From: Panacagrimonas sp.
GTDB taxonomy: Bacteria; Pseudomonadota; Gammaproteobacteria; Nevskiales; Nevskiaceae
Direction: 5' to 3'
Assembly: GCF_020697055.1 (NCBI RefSeq)
Contig: NZ_JAJFBP010000019.1
Coordinates: forward strand, 47,283-111,282
Length of the DNA stretch: 64,000 nucleotides
Both the position numbers and the translations under genes were made by a program. The notes below the pieces were generated by a model. It made no database searches. It was not told where the DNA came from and saw only the letters and a program-made list of their open reading frames with translations. Positions 9,506 to 19,287 of the stretch are shown here, piece after piece; position 1 is the first letter of the stretch, and the number at the start of each line of letters is the position of its first letter.

Positions 9506-11587
9506 ATGAAACGGCTCGTCCTCGCTGCGCTCCTGCCCTTGCTCGCGCATGCCGCGGCACCGCCGGCCTCGCCCGCGGACGATCCGTACCTGTGGCTCGA
9601 GGAGATCGAAGGCTCGCGCGCGCTCGACTGGGTTCGCGCGCAGAACGCGGTGTCGCAGAAGGAACTGGAGTCGGAACCACGGTTCAAGGACACGTTCGAT
9701 CGGCTGCTCGCGATCTACGATTCGGACGCGCGCATTCCGGATGTCGAACTTCGCCACGGCTGGCTCTACAACTTCTGGCGCGACGCCGAACACGGTCGTG
9801 GGATCTGGCGGCGCACGACGCCCGAACAGTTCCGCAAAGCCGCACCGGCCTGGGAAACGGTGCTGGATCTCGATGCGCTGGCCGCGAGCGAGAAGGAGAA
9901 CTGGGTGTGGAAGGGCGCCGATTGCCTGTATCCGCGCTATCGACGCTGCCTGCTGAAGCTCTCGCGTGGCGGCGCCGATGCGCACGTGGTGCGCGAGTTC
10001 GACGTCGGTACGCGTGCCTTCGTCACCGGCGGCTTTTCCCTGCCCGAGGCCAAGCACGAGGTCGCGTGGCGCGATGCGGATCATCTGCTCGTGGCCACCG
10101 ATGCCGGTCCGGACAGTCTCACCACCTCGGGCTATCCGCGCATCGTGCGCGAGTGGAGACGCGGCACGCCGATCGCGGCGGCATCGCCCGTGTACGAGGC
10201 GCAGAAGAGCGATGTCGCGGTCGGGTTTGCGATCTACCACGGGTCCGATCACCCGCGCGAAATCGTCCAGCGCGCGATCACCTTCTTCGAGTACGCGTAT
10301 TTCCTGCGCTCGGGCGATCACCTCGCGCCGCTGCCGGTGCCGGCCGACGCCGATCTGGATCTTCTGCACGACCAGCTGCTGCTGCGCCTGCGCAGCGACT
10401 GGAACATCGTGGGCCACCGCTATGCGGCCGGCAGCCTGATCACGATGCCGCTGGTGGGCTTCATCGAGGGCCGCCGCGACTTCCAGGTGCTGTTCGAGCC
10501 CACGTCGCAGGTTTCGCTGGACGGCTACGCGCGGGTGAAGAACGGCCTGCTGCTCAACCAGCTCGATCGCGTGCGCGGCCGTGTCACCGCGCTGCGCTAT
10601 CACCGTGGTCAATGGACACGGCGCACGGTGCCGGTGCCCGAGTCCGGAGAAGCCGAGGCACGCGCGCTCAATCCCGACGAGTCCGACCAGTACCACCTCC
10701 ACGTGCAGAGCTTCACGGTGCCGCCGCGCGTGCTCGACGGCACGCTCGGCCACGACGAACACCGCCTGCTCAAGCAGCAGCCGGCCTTCTTCGACGCCGG
10801 CGGCCTCGAGATCGCGCAGCACGAGGCGGTGTCCGCCGACGGAACGCGCGTGCCCTACTTCGAGGTCGGTCGCACGGGTCGCAAGACCGACGGCAGGCAG
10901 CCGACCCTGCTGTACGCATACGGCGGATTCGAGGTCTCGCTGACGCCCGGCTACTACGCCGCGGTCGGCGCGGCCTGGCTCGAGCGTGGCGGCACCTACG
11001 TGCTCGCCAACATCCGCGGCGGCGGCGAGTTCGGTCCGGGCTGGCACCAGGCGGCCGTTCGCGAGCATCGCCAGCGCGCATATGACGACTTCGCCGCGGT
11101 TGCGCAGGACCTGATCAGGCGCGGCGTCACCACGCCGGCGCACCTGGGCATCCAGGGCGGCAGCAACGGCGGGCTGCTCGTCGGCGTGGCGATGACCCAG
11201 CATCCCGAACTGTTCGGCGCCGTCGTCTGTCAGGTGCCGTTGCTCGACATGCGCCGCTACCACCAACTGCTGGCCGGCGCGAGCTGGATGAGCGAGTACG
11301 GCGATCCCGACGACGCGGCGCAGTGGGCCTACCTGTCGCGCTATTCGCCGTACCAGAACGTGAAGCCCGGCACCCGCTACCCGCGCATCCTGCTGACCAC
11401 CTCGACCCGCGACGACCGTGTCCATCCGGGCCACGCCCGCAAGATGACGGCGCGGCTGCTCGAATACGGCCAGCCGGCGCTCTATTACGAGAACATCGAA
11501 GGCGGGCACGGCGGCGCGGCCAACCATCGGCAAAAGGCGTACATGGGCGCGCTGGCCTACACCTTCCTCTGGCAACGATTGCATTGA
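9506..11587 (+). CDS. Secreted prolyl oligopeptidase (S9A family)
   Basis: 693 aa. Signal peptide MKRLVLAALLPLLAHAAAPP, then a seven-bladed propeller region and the C-terminal alpha/beta-hydrolase domain. The triad is Ser553 (QGGSNGGLL), the Asp of DDRVHP (~637) and His668 (EGGHGGAANH). YAYGGFEVSLTPGYYAAVG and NIRGGGEFGPGWHQA are S9A hallmarks. Family members cut short peptides after proline; the signal sequence implies a periplasmic or secreted enzyme for peptide use. ATG 9506 is chosen because it begins the signal peptide. The gene is divergent from the SnoaL-eutBC unit. Confidence 0.93.
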   Translation: MKRLVLAALLPLLAHAAAPPASPADDPYLWLEEIEGSRALDWVRAQNAVSQKELESEPRFKDTFDRLLAIYDSDARIPDVELRHGWLYNFWRDAEHGRGIWRRTTPEQFRKAAPAWETVLDLDALAASEKENWVWKGADCLYPRYRRCLLKLSRGGADAHVVREFDVGTRAFVTGGFSLPEAKHEVAWRDADHLLVATDAGPDSLTTSGYPRIVREWRRGTPIAAASPVYEAQKSDVAVGFAIYHGSDHPREIVQRAITFFEYAYFLRSGDHLAPLPVPADADLDLLHDQLLLRLRSDWNIVGHRYAAGSLITMPLVGFIEGRRDFQVLFEPTSQVSLDGYARVKNGLLLNQLDRVRGRVTALRYHRGQWTRRTVPVPESGEAEARALNPDESDQYHLHVQSFTVPPRVLDGTLGHDEHRLLKQQPAFFDAGGLEIAQHEAVSADGTRVPYFEVGRTGRKTDGRQPTLLYAYGGFEVSLTPGYYAAVGAAWLERGGTYVLANIRGGGEFGPGWHQAAVREHRQRAYDDFAAVAQDLIRRGVTTPAHLGIQGGSNGGLLVGVAMTQHPELFGAVVCQVPLLDMRRYHQLLAGASWMSEYGDPDDAAQWAYLSRYSPYQNVKPGTRYPRILLTTSTRDDRVHPGHARKMTARLLEYGQPALYYENIEGGHGGAANHRQKAYMGALAYTFLWQRLH

Positions 11588-11764
11588 GAACTGCCGGCTG
11601 CAGCGCCCCGAGGGTGTGAATCCCGTCTCGGGCATCAATCCAGTGGTTGATAGCCATGGGCCGCCCGACCGGGCAGCCTCGCCGGGCGAGTTGCCCACCC
11701 TATCCGACCTCGGAATCGATCGATCGGCGTGCGAACTCGACGCACATACCAATCGGAGAGAGAC

Positions 11765-13042
11765 ATGCACGCCTTGCCCTTTACCCCGGAGTCGAGTCGG
11801 CCGGCTTTGTTGCGCCGGGTCCGCACGATCGCGCTGTCGTTCCTGAGCACGGCCGCGTTGGCCGGCGCCCTGCTTGCCAGCGGCCAGGCGAGCGCGGCGG
11901 TCACCGAAATTCCCTACAGCGGAAACAAGAACTGCCCGGCCGGCAGCAACGAGGTGCGATTCGATCCCGTGGTTGCCGGGACGAAAACCGTCGGCGGATT
12001 CTCCGTCACGTTGACCCTCGACCAGCTGCCGCTGGGCCCCGGATTCGACTGGAGTGCAACCGGCGGCACGGTCTCGAGTGTCTTCGTGAAGGGCGGACCG
12101 GTCGGCATCCAGTTCAAGTACGCCCCCGCTGCGAACTCGGGAGAGAACCTGCATTCGCAGATCAATCCCAGCAACGGCAGGTACTACGGGCTGAGCCACG
12201 TCTCGTTCTGCTACACCCCGGGCCAGGCCAGGATCGATGTGCAGAAGGATTGCGCCGATCAAATCGTCGTAGGCGACAAGGTTCGCTCCATCAATACGGT
12301 CACCCTGATCAACAACGGTGACTTCGCGCTGACCAACCTCCTCGTGGAGGAAGTCACCACCAGCTTCGAGCAGTGCAGTCTCACCGCGGTCAATGGAGTA
12401 CCGGTTGCACCGGTGACGCTGGTGCCGGGAACCAAGACGGCGGTGCCGGGGGTCAGTTCACTGGCCGTGGGTGCCCAGGCCACCGCCACGGTGGAATGTA
12501 CCGGCCTTACCGCGAACATCCAGAACACCATCAAGGCCTATGGAACTCATACCACCGGCGAGATCGACGATTCCGCCACATCGGATCCGGAACACACCTC
12601 TGCTTGTGACCTGCCACCTCCGAAGTTGGTCGTGGAGAAAGACTGCCCCGCGGACACCGACGTGCGCCTGATCAAGACCGACGCCGGCCTCGTCGTCCAG
12701 GTCTGCCCCACCATCAAGGTGACCAATACGGGAACGGAGATCCTGGACAACGTCACCATCACCGATGCGCTGCTTCCGGGGTCGCCGTTCGCCATCGGTA
12801 CCCTCGCTGCGTCCGCGAGCCAGAGCATCCGCAAGTGCTACATCCCCACCCAGACCGAACAGATGACCGAGACCGACGGCGCGACGGGCCAGGTCTATGA
12901 CGTGCCCAGCACGGCCTCGTTCTTCAATACGGCATCGGCGACCGGCACCGGCAGGTTCACCAAGGTCCAGGCCAAGCACGATGACAGCGCGAGCGGCGCC
13001 GAATGCAAGCTCTGCATCTGCGACGGCCCCGAATGTGAGTAG
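11765..13042 (+). CDS. Exported Cys-containing protein with DUF11-like beta repeats
   Basis: 425 aa, function unknown. Residues 1-46 form a long signal peptide (RRVRTIALSFLSTAALAG, ending ASGQASAA). The mature part opens with PYSGNKNCPAG, then two related ~100-residue segments begin ARIDVQKDCADQIVVGDKVR and PKLVVEKDCPADTDVRLIKT; both continue with a strand, a TNTG/INNGD turn and a second conserved Cys. This resembles DUF11-type Ig-like repeats of surface proteins. The C-terminus is Cys-rich (ECKLCICDGPECE). ATG 11765 has GGAGAG at good spacing. Base composition is slightly lower in GC than its neighbours. A strong terminator follows. It stands alone, with no sortase or secretion partner visible. 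Confidence 0.7.
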   Translation: MHALPFTPESSRPALLRRVRTIALSFLSTAALAGALLASGQASAAVTEIPYSGNKNCPAGSNEVRFDPVVAGTKTVGGFSVTLTLDQLPLGPGFDWSATGGTVSSVFVKGGPVGIQFKYAPAANSGENLHSQINPSNGRYYGLSHVSFCYTPGQARIDVQKDCADQIVVGDKVRSINTVTLINNGDFALTNLLVEEVTTSFEQCSLTAVNGVPVAPVTLVPGTKTAVPGVSSLAVGAQATATVECTGLTANIQNTIKAYGTHTTGEIDDSATSDPEHTSACDLPPPKLVVEKDCPADTDVRLIKTDAGLVVQVCPTIKVTNTGTEILDNVTITDALLPGSPFAIGTLAASASQSIRKCYIPTQTEQMTETDGATGQVYDVPSTASFFNTASATGTGRFTKVQAKHDDSASGAECKLCICDGPECE

Positions 13043-13083
13043 CGACGCGCTCGGCTGAAATTCGGCACGCAGACGAAGCGTTC

Positions 13084-13113
13084 ATGCCGGCCCGGAAACG
13101 GGCCGGCATTTTT
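13084..13113 (+). terminator. Rho-independent terminator after the exported repeat protein
   Basis: A perfect 11-bp stem, ATGCCGGCCCG (13084-13094) and CGGGCCGGCAT (13099-13109), closes a GAAA tetraloop and is followed by TTTT. It is the best classical terminator in the window. Confidence 0.95.
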
Positions 13114-13178
13114 CGTGGGAGAACGGAACGCCGGACCCTCACACGTAGGTCATTCGGCCGGTCACCGGTGGGGACGGG

Positions 13179-13184
13179 TAGAAT
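13179..13184 (+). promoter_or_regulatory. Probable -10 box of hisGD
   Basis: TAGAAT lies 27 bases before the hisG start and downstream of the terminator. A similar TA(C/G)AAT-type box stands about 27-40 bases before valS, moxR and the nitronate monooxygenase gene. No -35 element is clear. Confidence 0.45.
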
Positions 13185-13211
13185 TGCGCCCTTTCTGGCC
13201 GCGCTACACCC

Positions 13212-13862
13212 ATGTCCCAGCTCACGCTGGCCCTGTCCAAGGGCCGCATCCTCGAAGACAGCCTGCCGATGCTCGACCGCCTGGGCCTGGCCCCGGCCGG
13301 TGACATCGACCGCCTGCTGCGCGTGCCTTCGCGCGATCCGAACCTGCATTTCCTGATCATCCGGCCGTCGGACGTGCCCACCTACGTCGAGCACGGCGCC
13401 GCGGACCTGGGGATCGTGGGCAAGGACGTGCTGATGGAGCACGGCGGCGAGGCGCTGTACGAGCCGATGGACCTGGACATCGCCAAGTGCCGGCTGTCGA
13501 TCGCGGCGGTCAAGGGCTCGCCGTTCGCGGTCGCCGGGGGTGCGGCGACGATCCGCCGGCGCGTGCGCGTGGCCACCAAGTACCCCGAGATCACGCGGCG
13601 CTACTTCGCCGCTCGCGGCGAACAGGTCGAGATCATCAAGCTCTACGGCTCGATGGAACTCGCGCCGCTGGTCGGGCTGGCGGACCTGATCGTGGACCTG
13701 GTCGCCACCGGCAACACGCTCAAGGCCAATGGCCTGGTCGAGACCGAGGTGATCTGCCAGGTCAGTTCGCGCGTGGTGGTCAACAAGGCCTCGATGAAGA
13801 TGAAGCACGCGGCGCTGCGCGATCTGCTGGGACGCCTGCAGACGCTCGACCAGGCGGCGTGA
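13212..13862 (+). CDS. hisG: ATP phosphoribosyltransferase, short form (HisG)
   Basis: 216 aa: [18 protein letters not shown] at the start, [15 protein letters not shown] in the middle, and the PRPP-binding signature [18 protein letters not shown]. It performs the first step of histidine synthesis, joining ATP and PRPP. At this length it lacks the C-terminal regulatory ACT-like domain of long HisG. Short forms need the HisZ partner for activity and feedback control, and hisZ is not in this window. The gene precedes hisD by 11 bp, in an apparent two-gene unit. Confidence 0.96.
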   Translation: MSQLTLALSKGRILEDSLPMLDRLGLAPAGDIDRLLRVPSRDPNLHFLIIRPSDVPTYVEHGAADLGIVGKDVLMEHGGEALYEPMDLDIAKCRLSIAAVKGSPFAVAGGAATIRRRVRVATKYPEITRRYFAARGEQVEIIKLYGSMELAPLVGLADLIVDLVATGNTLKANGLVETEVICQVSSRVVVNKASMKMKHAALRDLLGRLQTLDQAA

Positions 13863-13873
13863 GCGCAGCCCGC

Positions 13874-15166
13874 ATGGACACGAACCGGCTCGACACGGCC
13901 GATCCCGGCTTCGACGCGGCGCTCGCGCATCTGCTCGATCGCGCACCGACGCAGGATCCGGCGGTGACGCAGGCGGTCGAGCGCATCGTCGCCGACGTGC
14001 GTGCGCGCGGCGACGCGGCGCTGCTCGAACACACCAACCACTTCGATCGATCGGCCTGGACCTCGGCCGGGCAGCTCGAACTGTCGCGCGGCGATCTGGC
14101 GACCGCCTGGGACAGCCTCCCCGCCGGGCTGCAGACCGCGCTGCAGCGCGCGCACGAGCGCATCCGCGCCTACGCCGAGCGCCAGCCGCTGGAACCGTTC
14201 GAATTCGGCGACGCACTGGGCAATCGGCTCGGCCAGCGCATCACGCCGCTCGATCGCGTCGGCATCTACGTCCCGGGCGGCAAGGCGGCGTACCCGTCGT
14301 CGGTGCTGATGAATGCGGTGCCGGCCAAGGTCGCCGGTGTTCCCGAGATCGTGATGGTGGTGCCCACGCCGGGCGGCGAGACCAATGCGGCGGTACTGGG
14401 CGCCGCGCACCTGGCCGGCGTCGATCGCGTATTCCGCATCGGCGGCGCGCAGGCGGTGGCGGCGCTCGCTTACGGCACGCAGTGCGTGCCGGCGGTCGAC
14501 AAGATCGTCGGGCCCGGCAACGCCTACGTGGCGGCCGCCAAGCGCCGCGTGTTCGGGCAGGTCGGCATCGATTCGATCGCGGGGCCTTCGGAGATCGTCG
14601 TGATCTCGGATGGCGCCAGCGACCCGCGCTGGATCGCGATGGACCTGTTCAGCCAGGCCGAGCACGACGAGGACGCACAGTCGATCCTGATCTCGCCGGA
14701 CGCCGCGTTCCTCGAGCGCGTGGCGCAGGCGATGGACGAACGGGTGAAGGACCTGCCGCGCGCGGCGATCGTGCGCGCGTCGATCCGGTCGCGCGGCGCG
14801 CTGATCCAGGTGCGCTCGCTGGAGGAGGCGGTCGAGGTCTCCAACCGCATCGCGCCCGAGCATCTCGAATTGGCCGTCGACGCGCCGCGGGCGTTGCTGC
14901 CGCGCGTGCGCCACGCCGGTGCGGTGTTCCTCGGCCGCCACACGCCGGAAGCCTTCGGCGACTACTGCGCCGGGCCCAACCACGTGCTGCCGACTTCGCG
15001 GGCCGCGCGTTTTTCGAATCCGCTGGGCGTCTACGAGTTCCAGAAGCGCACCAGCCTGATCGAATGCAGCCCGGAAGGGGCGCGCACGCTCGCCGCGATC
15101 GCCGGCACCCTGGCCGATGCCGAAGGCCTGCAGGCGCACGCCGCCTCGGCCCGCGACCGCGCCTGA
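13874..15166 (+). CDS. hisD: Histidinol dehydrogenase HisD
   Basis: 430 aa. Oxidises histidinol to histidine in two NAD-dependent steps with a catalytic zinc. The signature region is intact ([47 protein letters not shown]), as is the C-terminal [20 protein letters not shown]. Start ATG 13874, 11 bp after hisG. The usual next genes (hisC, hisB and so on) do not follow; a lipoprotein gene does, so the his pathway is split here. A 7-bp GC hairpin without a T-run sits just after the stop (15169-15191). Confidence 0.97.
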   Translation: MDTNRLDTADPGFDAALAHLLDRAPTQDPAVTQAVERIVADVRARGDAALLEHTNHFDRSAWTSAGQLELSRGDLATAWDSLPAGLQTALQRAHERIRAYAERQPLEPFEFGDALGNRLGQRITPLDRVGIYVPGGKAAYPSSVLMNAVPAKVAGVPEIVMVVPTPGGETNAAVLGAAHLAGVDRVFRIGGAQAVAALAYGTQCVPAVDKIVGPGNAYVAAAKRRVFGQVGIDSIAGPSEIVVISDGASDPRWIAMDLFSQAEHDEDAQSILISPDAAFLERVAQAMDERVKDLPRAAIVRASIRSRGALIQVRSLEEAVEVSNRIAPEHLELAVDAPRALLPRVRHAGAVFLGRHTPEAFGDYCAGPNHVLPTSRAARFSNPLGVYEFQKRTSLIECSPEGARTLAAIAGTLADAEGLQAHAASARDRA

Positions 15167-15230
15167 CCCGGCGGCGGCTCCGACGCCGCCGACCGATGCA
15201 ACGTCAAACGCGGCCTGCCAAACTCGGCCG

Positions 15231-16109
15231 ATGCGCACGTACCTCCTACCTCGCCCCTGGTGGGCCACCCTGGCCGCCCTGCCGCTGCTGGCCGGTTGCG
15301 AATCCAAGTTCGACATCGACCTGGTGGTCGGCCCGGCACCGGAGGAATCGAACGTCACCGTGCGCGTCGAAGGCGTGGACCTGCGACGCATCGACGGCGA
15401 CCTCGAAAAAGTCCGGCGCAACGCGACCGGCGAGTTCGAGTCGCAAGCGGGCAGCCCGGACACCGCCCGGGAACTGGTCACCGACGCCAAGATCGACAAC
15501 GGCGAATACGCCGGCGTGCGCCTGATCCTGGCCGAGGATGCGGGCGATGTGCAGGTCGAAGGCGAACCCGACGAGCTGATCGAACCTTCGGCCACCGCCG
15601 ATACCCGTGATGCCGAGGTCGCGTTCGACTTCGAGGACAACGACGACAACGACGTCGGCGTCGTGGTGGCGCTGGATCTGGTGCTGTCGCTGAGCCAGGA
15701 CAACGGCGAAGGCGAATACACGCTGGACCCCGTGATCCGCGCGATGGAGACCGAAGACGCCGCCGGCATCAACGGCACCATCCCCGCTTCACGCTTCGAC
15801 GATGCCGCCTGCGACGAAGGCACCAAGCGCGTCTACGCCTTCGTCGGCACCGGCGTGGAGCCGGACGAACGGGATGGCAACGAGGCCGAACCGATCGCGG
15901 TCGCGGACATCGTCCGTACCAGTGCGGTGTCGGCCGGTACGTTCGAATTCCAATACATGCCGCCGGACGACTACACCCTGGCCTTCACCTGCGAAGGCGA
16001 GTTCGAGAATGGCATCGAGCCGGCCGACGACGAGGTGATCGACTTCTTCGAGGGCGCGGACATCCGGCTCGATCCGGGCGAGGAACTCCAGGTCGAATTC
16101 GACGACTGA
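15231..16109 (+). CDS. DUF4382-like lipoprotein
   Basis: 292 aa. Lipoprotein signal ending LPLLAGC. The body alternates beta strands, is strongly acidic (FDFEDNDDNDVGVVVAL) and contains VVALDLVLSLSQ followed by YTLDPVIRAM, the pattern of DUF4382 proteins, whose function is unknown. The last ~90 residues look like a separate beta domain ending in acidic strands. It probably sits on the inner leaflet of the outer membrane or on the cell surface. It precedes the MacA-like adaptor by 58 bp on the same strand, so it may belong to that operon. Family assignment is from remembered pattern and is moderate. Confidence 0.6.
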   Translation: MRTYLLPRPWWATLAALPLLAGCESKFDIDLVVGPAPEESNVTVRVEGVDLRRIDGDLEKVRRNATGEFESQAGSPDTARELVTDAKIDNGEYAGVRLILAEDAGDVQVEGEPDELIEPSATADTRDAEVAFDFEDNDDNDVGVVVALDLVLSLSQDNGEGEYTLDPVIRAMETEDAAGINGTIPASRFDDAACDEGTKRVYAFVGTGVEPDERDGNEAEPIAVADIVRTSAVSAGTFEFQYMPPDDYTLAFTCEGEFENGIEPADDEVIDFFEGADIRLDPGEELQVEFDD

Positions 16110-16167
16110 CGCGCCGCGTGGAAGCTGCCAAGCTAGCTTCCTCTCCCCTTTCGTCACCGTCGCCGTA

Positions 16168-17406
16168 ATGAAGGACGACAAGTCCGCGCTGCTCGGCAGC
16201 CTGAAGATCGAACGCGGCACCGAGGATGCGTCTCCGGGCGGCCCTCGCCGACGCCACCTGCTGTTGATCGCCGCCGGCGTGCTGATCGCGGCGCTGGCCA
16301 TCGTGCTGGCCACGCGCGACCGCACCGTGAGCGTGCGCACCGTCGTGGCGCGCACGCCCGGCGCCGAGGCCGGCTCGGTGCTCGATGCCTCCGGCTACGT
16401 CGTGGCGCGACGGCGTGCCACCGTCTCGTCCAAGGTCACCGGCAAGGTGGTGGAGCTGCTGATCGAGGAGGGCTCGCGCGTCGAGGAAGGCCAGGTGCTC
16501 GCACGCATCGACGACTCCAACCTGAAGGCGCAGCTCGAACTGGCGCGCTCGCAGCTCGACGCCGCGCGCTCGCAGCTCGCCGAAGTGCAGGTGCAGCTGG
16601 TCGAGGCCGATCGCAACCTGTCGCGCACCCGCGAACTGGCCGGTCGCAAGCTGCTCAGCCAGGCGGCGCTCGACAACGCGCAGGCCAATCGCGACACCTT
16701 GCGCGCCCGCATCGAGAGCACACGCCGCAACGTCACCGTGGCCGAGCGCAGCGTCGCGGTGCAGCAGCAGCAGCTCGACGACACCGTGGTGCGCGCGCCG
16801 TTCGCCGGTGTGATCACCGTCAAGAACGCGCAGCCCGGGGAGATGATCTCGCCGCTTTCCGCCGGCGGTGACGGCACGCGCACGGGCATCGGCACGCTGG
16901 TGGACATGGACTCGCTCGAGGTCGAGGTCGACGTCAACGAGAACTTCATCAATCGCGTGCATGCCGGACAACCGGCGCAGAGCACGCTCAACGCGTATCC
17001 GGAGTGGAAGATTCCATCGAAGGTCGTGGCGGTGATTCCGACCGCCGACCGCAGCAAGGCCACGGTCAAGGTGCGCATCGCGCTGGAGCTACGTGATCCG
17101 CGCGTGCTGCCGGACATGGGCGCGCGCGTGAGCTTCATGCCGATGCCCGGCCAGGCGCCGGCCGACGACGCGCCCACGGGCGCGGCGCTGGTGAACAAGT
17201 CGGCGATCCGCACCGAGGACGGCACCAGCAGCGTGTTCGTGGTCGGAGACGATCAGCGCGTCGAACGTCGCACCGTGAAGCTGGGCAAGGACACCGGCGC
17301 CGATACCGAAGTGCTCGAAGGACTCCGCGGCGGCGAGACGCTGGCCGCCAGCCAGCTCGAGCGGTTGAAGGACGGCACGCGCATCACCGTTGCGGCCGAT
17401 GAGTGA
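16168..17406 (+). CDS. Periplasmic adaptor (HlyD/MacA family) of an ABC exporter
   Basis: 412 aa. A cytoplasmic N-terminus is followed by one membrane helix (HLLLIAAGVLIAALAIVLA), a split lipoyl domain (ASGYVVARRRATVSSKVTGK and VRAPFAGVITVKNAQPGEMI), a coiled-coil hairpin (~residues 120-195) and beta-barrel domains. Membrane-fusion proteins of this kind join an inner-membrane exporter to an outer-membrane channel. The stop overlaps the following ATPase start by 8 bp, placing it in a MacAB-like operon of four genes. No TolC-type channel gene is present, so a shared one elsewhere is presumed. Substrate unknown. Confidence 0.9.
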   Translation: MKDDKSALLGSLKIERGTEDASPGGPRRRHLLLIAAGVLIAALAIVLATRDRTVSVRTVVARTPGAEAGSVLDASGYVVARRRATVSSKVTGKVVELLIEEGSRVEEGQVLARIDDSNLKAQLELARSQLDAARSQLAEVQVQLVEADRNLSRTRELAGRKLLSQAALDNAQANRDTLRARIESTRRNVTVAERSVAVQQQQLDDTVVRAPFAGVITVKNAQPGEMISPLSAGGDGTRTGIGTLVDMDSLEVEVDVNENFINRVHAGQPAQSTLNAYPEWKIPSKVVAVIPTADRSKATVKVRIALELRDPRVLPDMGARVSFMPMPGQAPADDAPTGAALVNKSAIRTEDGTSSVFVVGDDQRVERRTVKLGKDTGADTEVLEGLRGGETLAASQLERLKDGTRITVAADE

Positions 17407-18115
17407 TCGTCCCGTCGACGATCCGATCATCCGGCTGGAGAACGTCTCCAAGCATTACGTGCGCGGCCACCAGCGCGTTGAAGTGCTGCACTCCCTGAGC
17501 GTCGACGTCGAACGCGGCGATTTCCTCGCGCTGATGGGACCGTCGGGCTCGGGCAAGACCACGCTGCTCAATCTGATCGGCGGACTCGACCGGCCCAGCG
17601 CGGGATCGGTCACGGTCTGCGGCCAGCGTCTCGAGACGCTCAGCTCGGGCGGCCTGGCCGCGTGGCGGGCGCGCCACGTCGGCTTCATCTTCCAGTTCTA
17701 TCACCTGCTGCCGGTGCTCACGGCCGCGAAGAACGTCGAGTTGCCGCTGCTGCTCACCCGCCTCAATGCGGCGCAGCGCGCACGTCACGTCGAGGCGGCG
17801 CTGGCGATCGTGGGATTGTCGGATCGTGCGCGGCACAAGCCGGGCGAACTCTCCGGCGGTCAGCAGCAGCGCGTCGCGATCGCACGTGCGCTGGTCGCCG
17901 ACCCCGAGCTGATCGTGTGCGACGAACCCACCGGGGACCTCGATCGCGACACCGCCGACCAGGTGCTGGGCTTCCTGCGCGAGCTCGCCGACCTGGGCAA
18001 GACGATCGTGATGGTCACCCACGATCCCAAGGCCGCCGACTACGCCACGCACCGACTGCACCTGGACAAGGGCCAGCTGGTCGAGGCCGTGGGCCGCGAC
18101 GGTCACCGGGCGTGA
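17399..18115 (+). CDS. ABC transporter ATP-binding protein (LolD/MacB type)
   Basis: 238 aa. Walker [10 protein letters not shown], signature ELSGGQQQR and Walker [12 protein letters not shown] match the LolD/MacB/FtsE group, which powers FtsX-type permeases. ATG 17399 overlaps the adaptor stop, and the stop overlaps the following permease start (GTGA), so the genes are translationally coupled. With two separate FtsX-type permeases downstream, the ATPase should serve a heterodimeric mechanotransmission-type exporter, not pore transport. Confidence 0.95.
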   Translation: MSDRPVDDPIIRLENVSKHYVRGHQRVEVLHSLSVDVERGDFLALMGPSGSGKTTLLNLIGGLDRPSAGSVTVCGQRLETLSSGGLAAWRARHVGFIFQFYHLLPVLTAAKNVELPLLLTRLNAAQRARHVEAALAIVGLSDRARHKPGELSGGQQQRVAIARALVADPELIVCDEPTGDLDRDTADQVLGFLRELADLGKTIVMVTHDPKAADYATHRLHLDKGQLVEAVGRDGHRA

Positions 18116-19275
18116 AGTACTTCCCGCTGCTGTGGGGCGCGCTGTGGCGGCGCAAGCCGCGCACGATCTACACCGGCCTGTCGATCGTCGTCGCCTTCCT
18201 GCTGTTCGGGCTGCTGCAGGCATTCAACACCGCGATCAACAGCGGCTCCGAGAAATCCGGCGCCGACCGCCTGGTCACGACCGGCAAGTACTCGCTGACG
18301 CAGGTGCTGCCCTACTCCTACTACCAGCAGATCCAGAACGTCGAAGGCGTGGATCGCGTGACGCACGCTTCGTGGTTCGGTGGGGTGTACCAGACCGAGC
18401 GCAATTTCTTCGCGCAGTTTCCCGCGGACGTCGCCACCTACCTGGAGCTCTATCCCGAGATCCTGCTGCCCGTTGACCAGAAGCAGGCGATGCTCCAGAC
18501 CAAGACCGGTGCGATCGTGGCCAAGACGCTGGCCGACCGCTTCGGCTGGAAAGTCGGCGATCGCATCCCGATCCAGGCCACCATCTGGCCCAAGGCCGAC
18601 GGCGCCAACGCCTGGGAATTCGATCTGGTCGGCATCTTCGATGCGCGCACCGCGGCCGAGCGGGCGCAGCAGGAGATGATGCTGTTCCACCACGACTACT
18701 TCGACGAGGCGCGCAAGTTCGGCAAGGGAACGGTCGGCTGGTTCATCACGCTGGTCGAAGATCCATCGCAGATGAACGAGGTCGCGGCGCGCATCGATGC
18801 GATGTTCGCCAACTCGCCCAGCCCGGTGAAGACGCAGACCGAAAAGGCCTTCAACCAAGCCTTCATCAAGCAGCTCGGCGACATCGGTTTCATCATCAGC
18901 TCGATCATGGGCGCGGTGCTGTTCACGCTGCTGATGCTCACCGGCAACACGATGATGCAGAGCGTGCGCGACCGCGTGCCCGAACTCGCGGTGCTCAAGA
19001 CCATCGGCTTTCGCGACGGCCAGGTGCTGACCTTGGTGCTCGCCGAGTCGGCGCTGATGTGCCTGGTCTCGGCGGCCCTGGGCGTGGGCCTGGCTGCGAT
19101 CCTGATCCCGGTGATGACGCCCCACTTGCCGGGCGGCTTCGCTGGAATGGAATTGCGACCGCAGACCTGGCTGCACGCGATGGCGATCGCATCGTTGCTG
19201 GCGCTGCTGGTCGGCGCGCTGCCGGCGCTGCGCGCGATGCGCCTGGACATCGTCAACGCACTCGCGGCGCACTGA
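18112..19275 (+). CDS. FtsX-like ABC permease, first of two
   Basis: 387 aa, from GTG 18112, which overlaps the ATPase stop. Layout: one N-terminal helix (~22-42), a periplasmic MacB-PCD-like domain of ~230 residues, then three C-terminal helices in the FtsX domain (IGFIISSIMGAVLFTLLMLT, then VPELAVLKTIGFRDGQVLTL). The RVPELAVLKTIGF stretch is the conserved coupling segment. It likely pairs with the next gene product in a heterodimer. Substrate unknown. Confidence 0.9.
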   Translation: MKYFPLLWGALWRRKPRTIYTGLSIVVAFLLFGLLQAFNTAINSGSEKSGADRLVTTGKYSLTQVLPYSYYQQIQNVEGVDRVTHASWFGGVYQTERNFFAQFPADVATYLELYPEILLPVDQKQAMLQTKTGAIVAKTLADRFGWKVGDRIPIQATIWPKADGANAWEFDLVGIFDARTAAERAQQEMMLFHHDYFDEARKFGKGTVGWFITLVEDPSQMNEVAARIDAMFANSPSPVKTQTEKAFNQAFIKQLGDIGFIISSIMGAVLFTLLMLTGNTMMQSVRDRVPELAVLKTIGFRDGQVLTLVLAESALMCLVSAALGVGLAAILIPVMTPHLPGGFAGMELRPQTWLHAMAIASLLALLVGALPALRAMRLDIVNALAAH

Positions 19276-19287
19276 GCCCGGACCATC

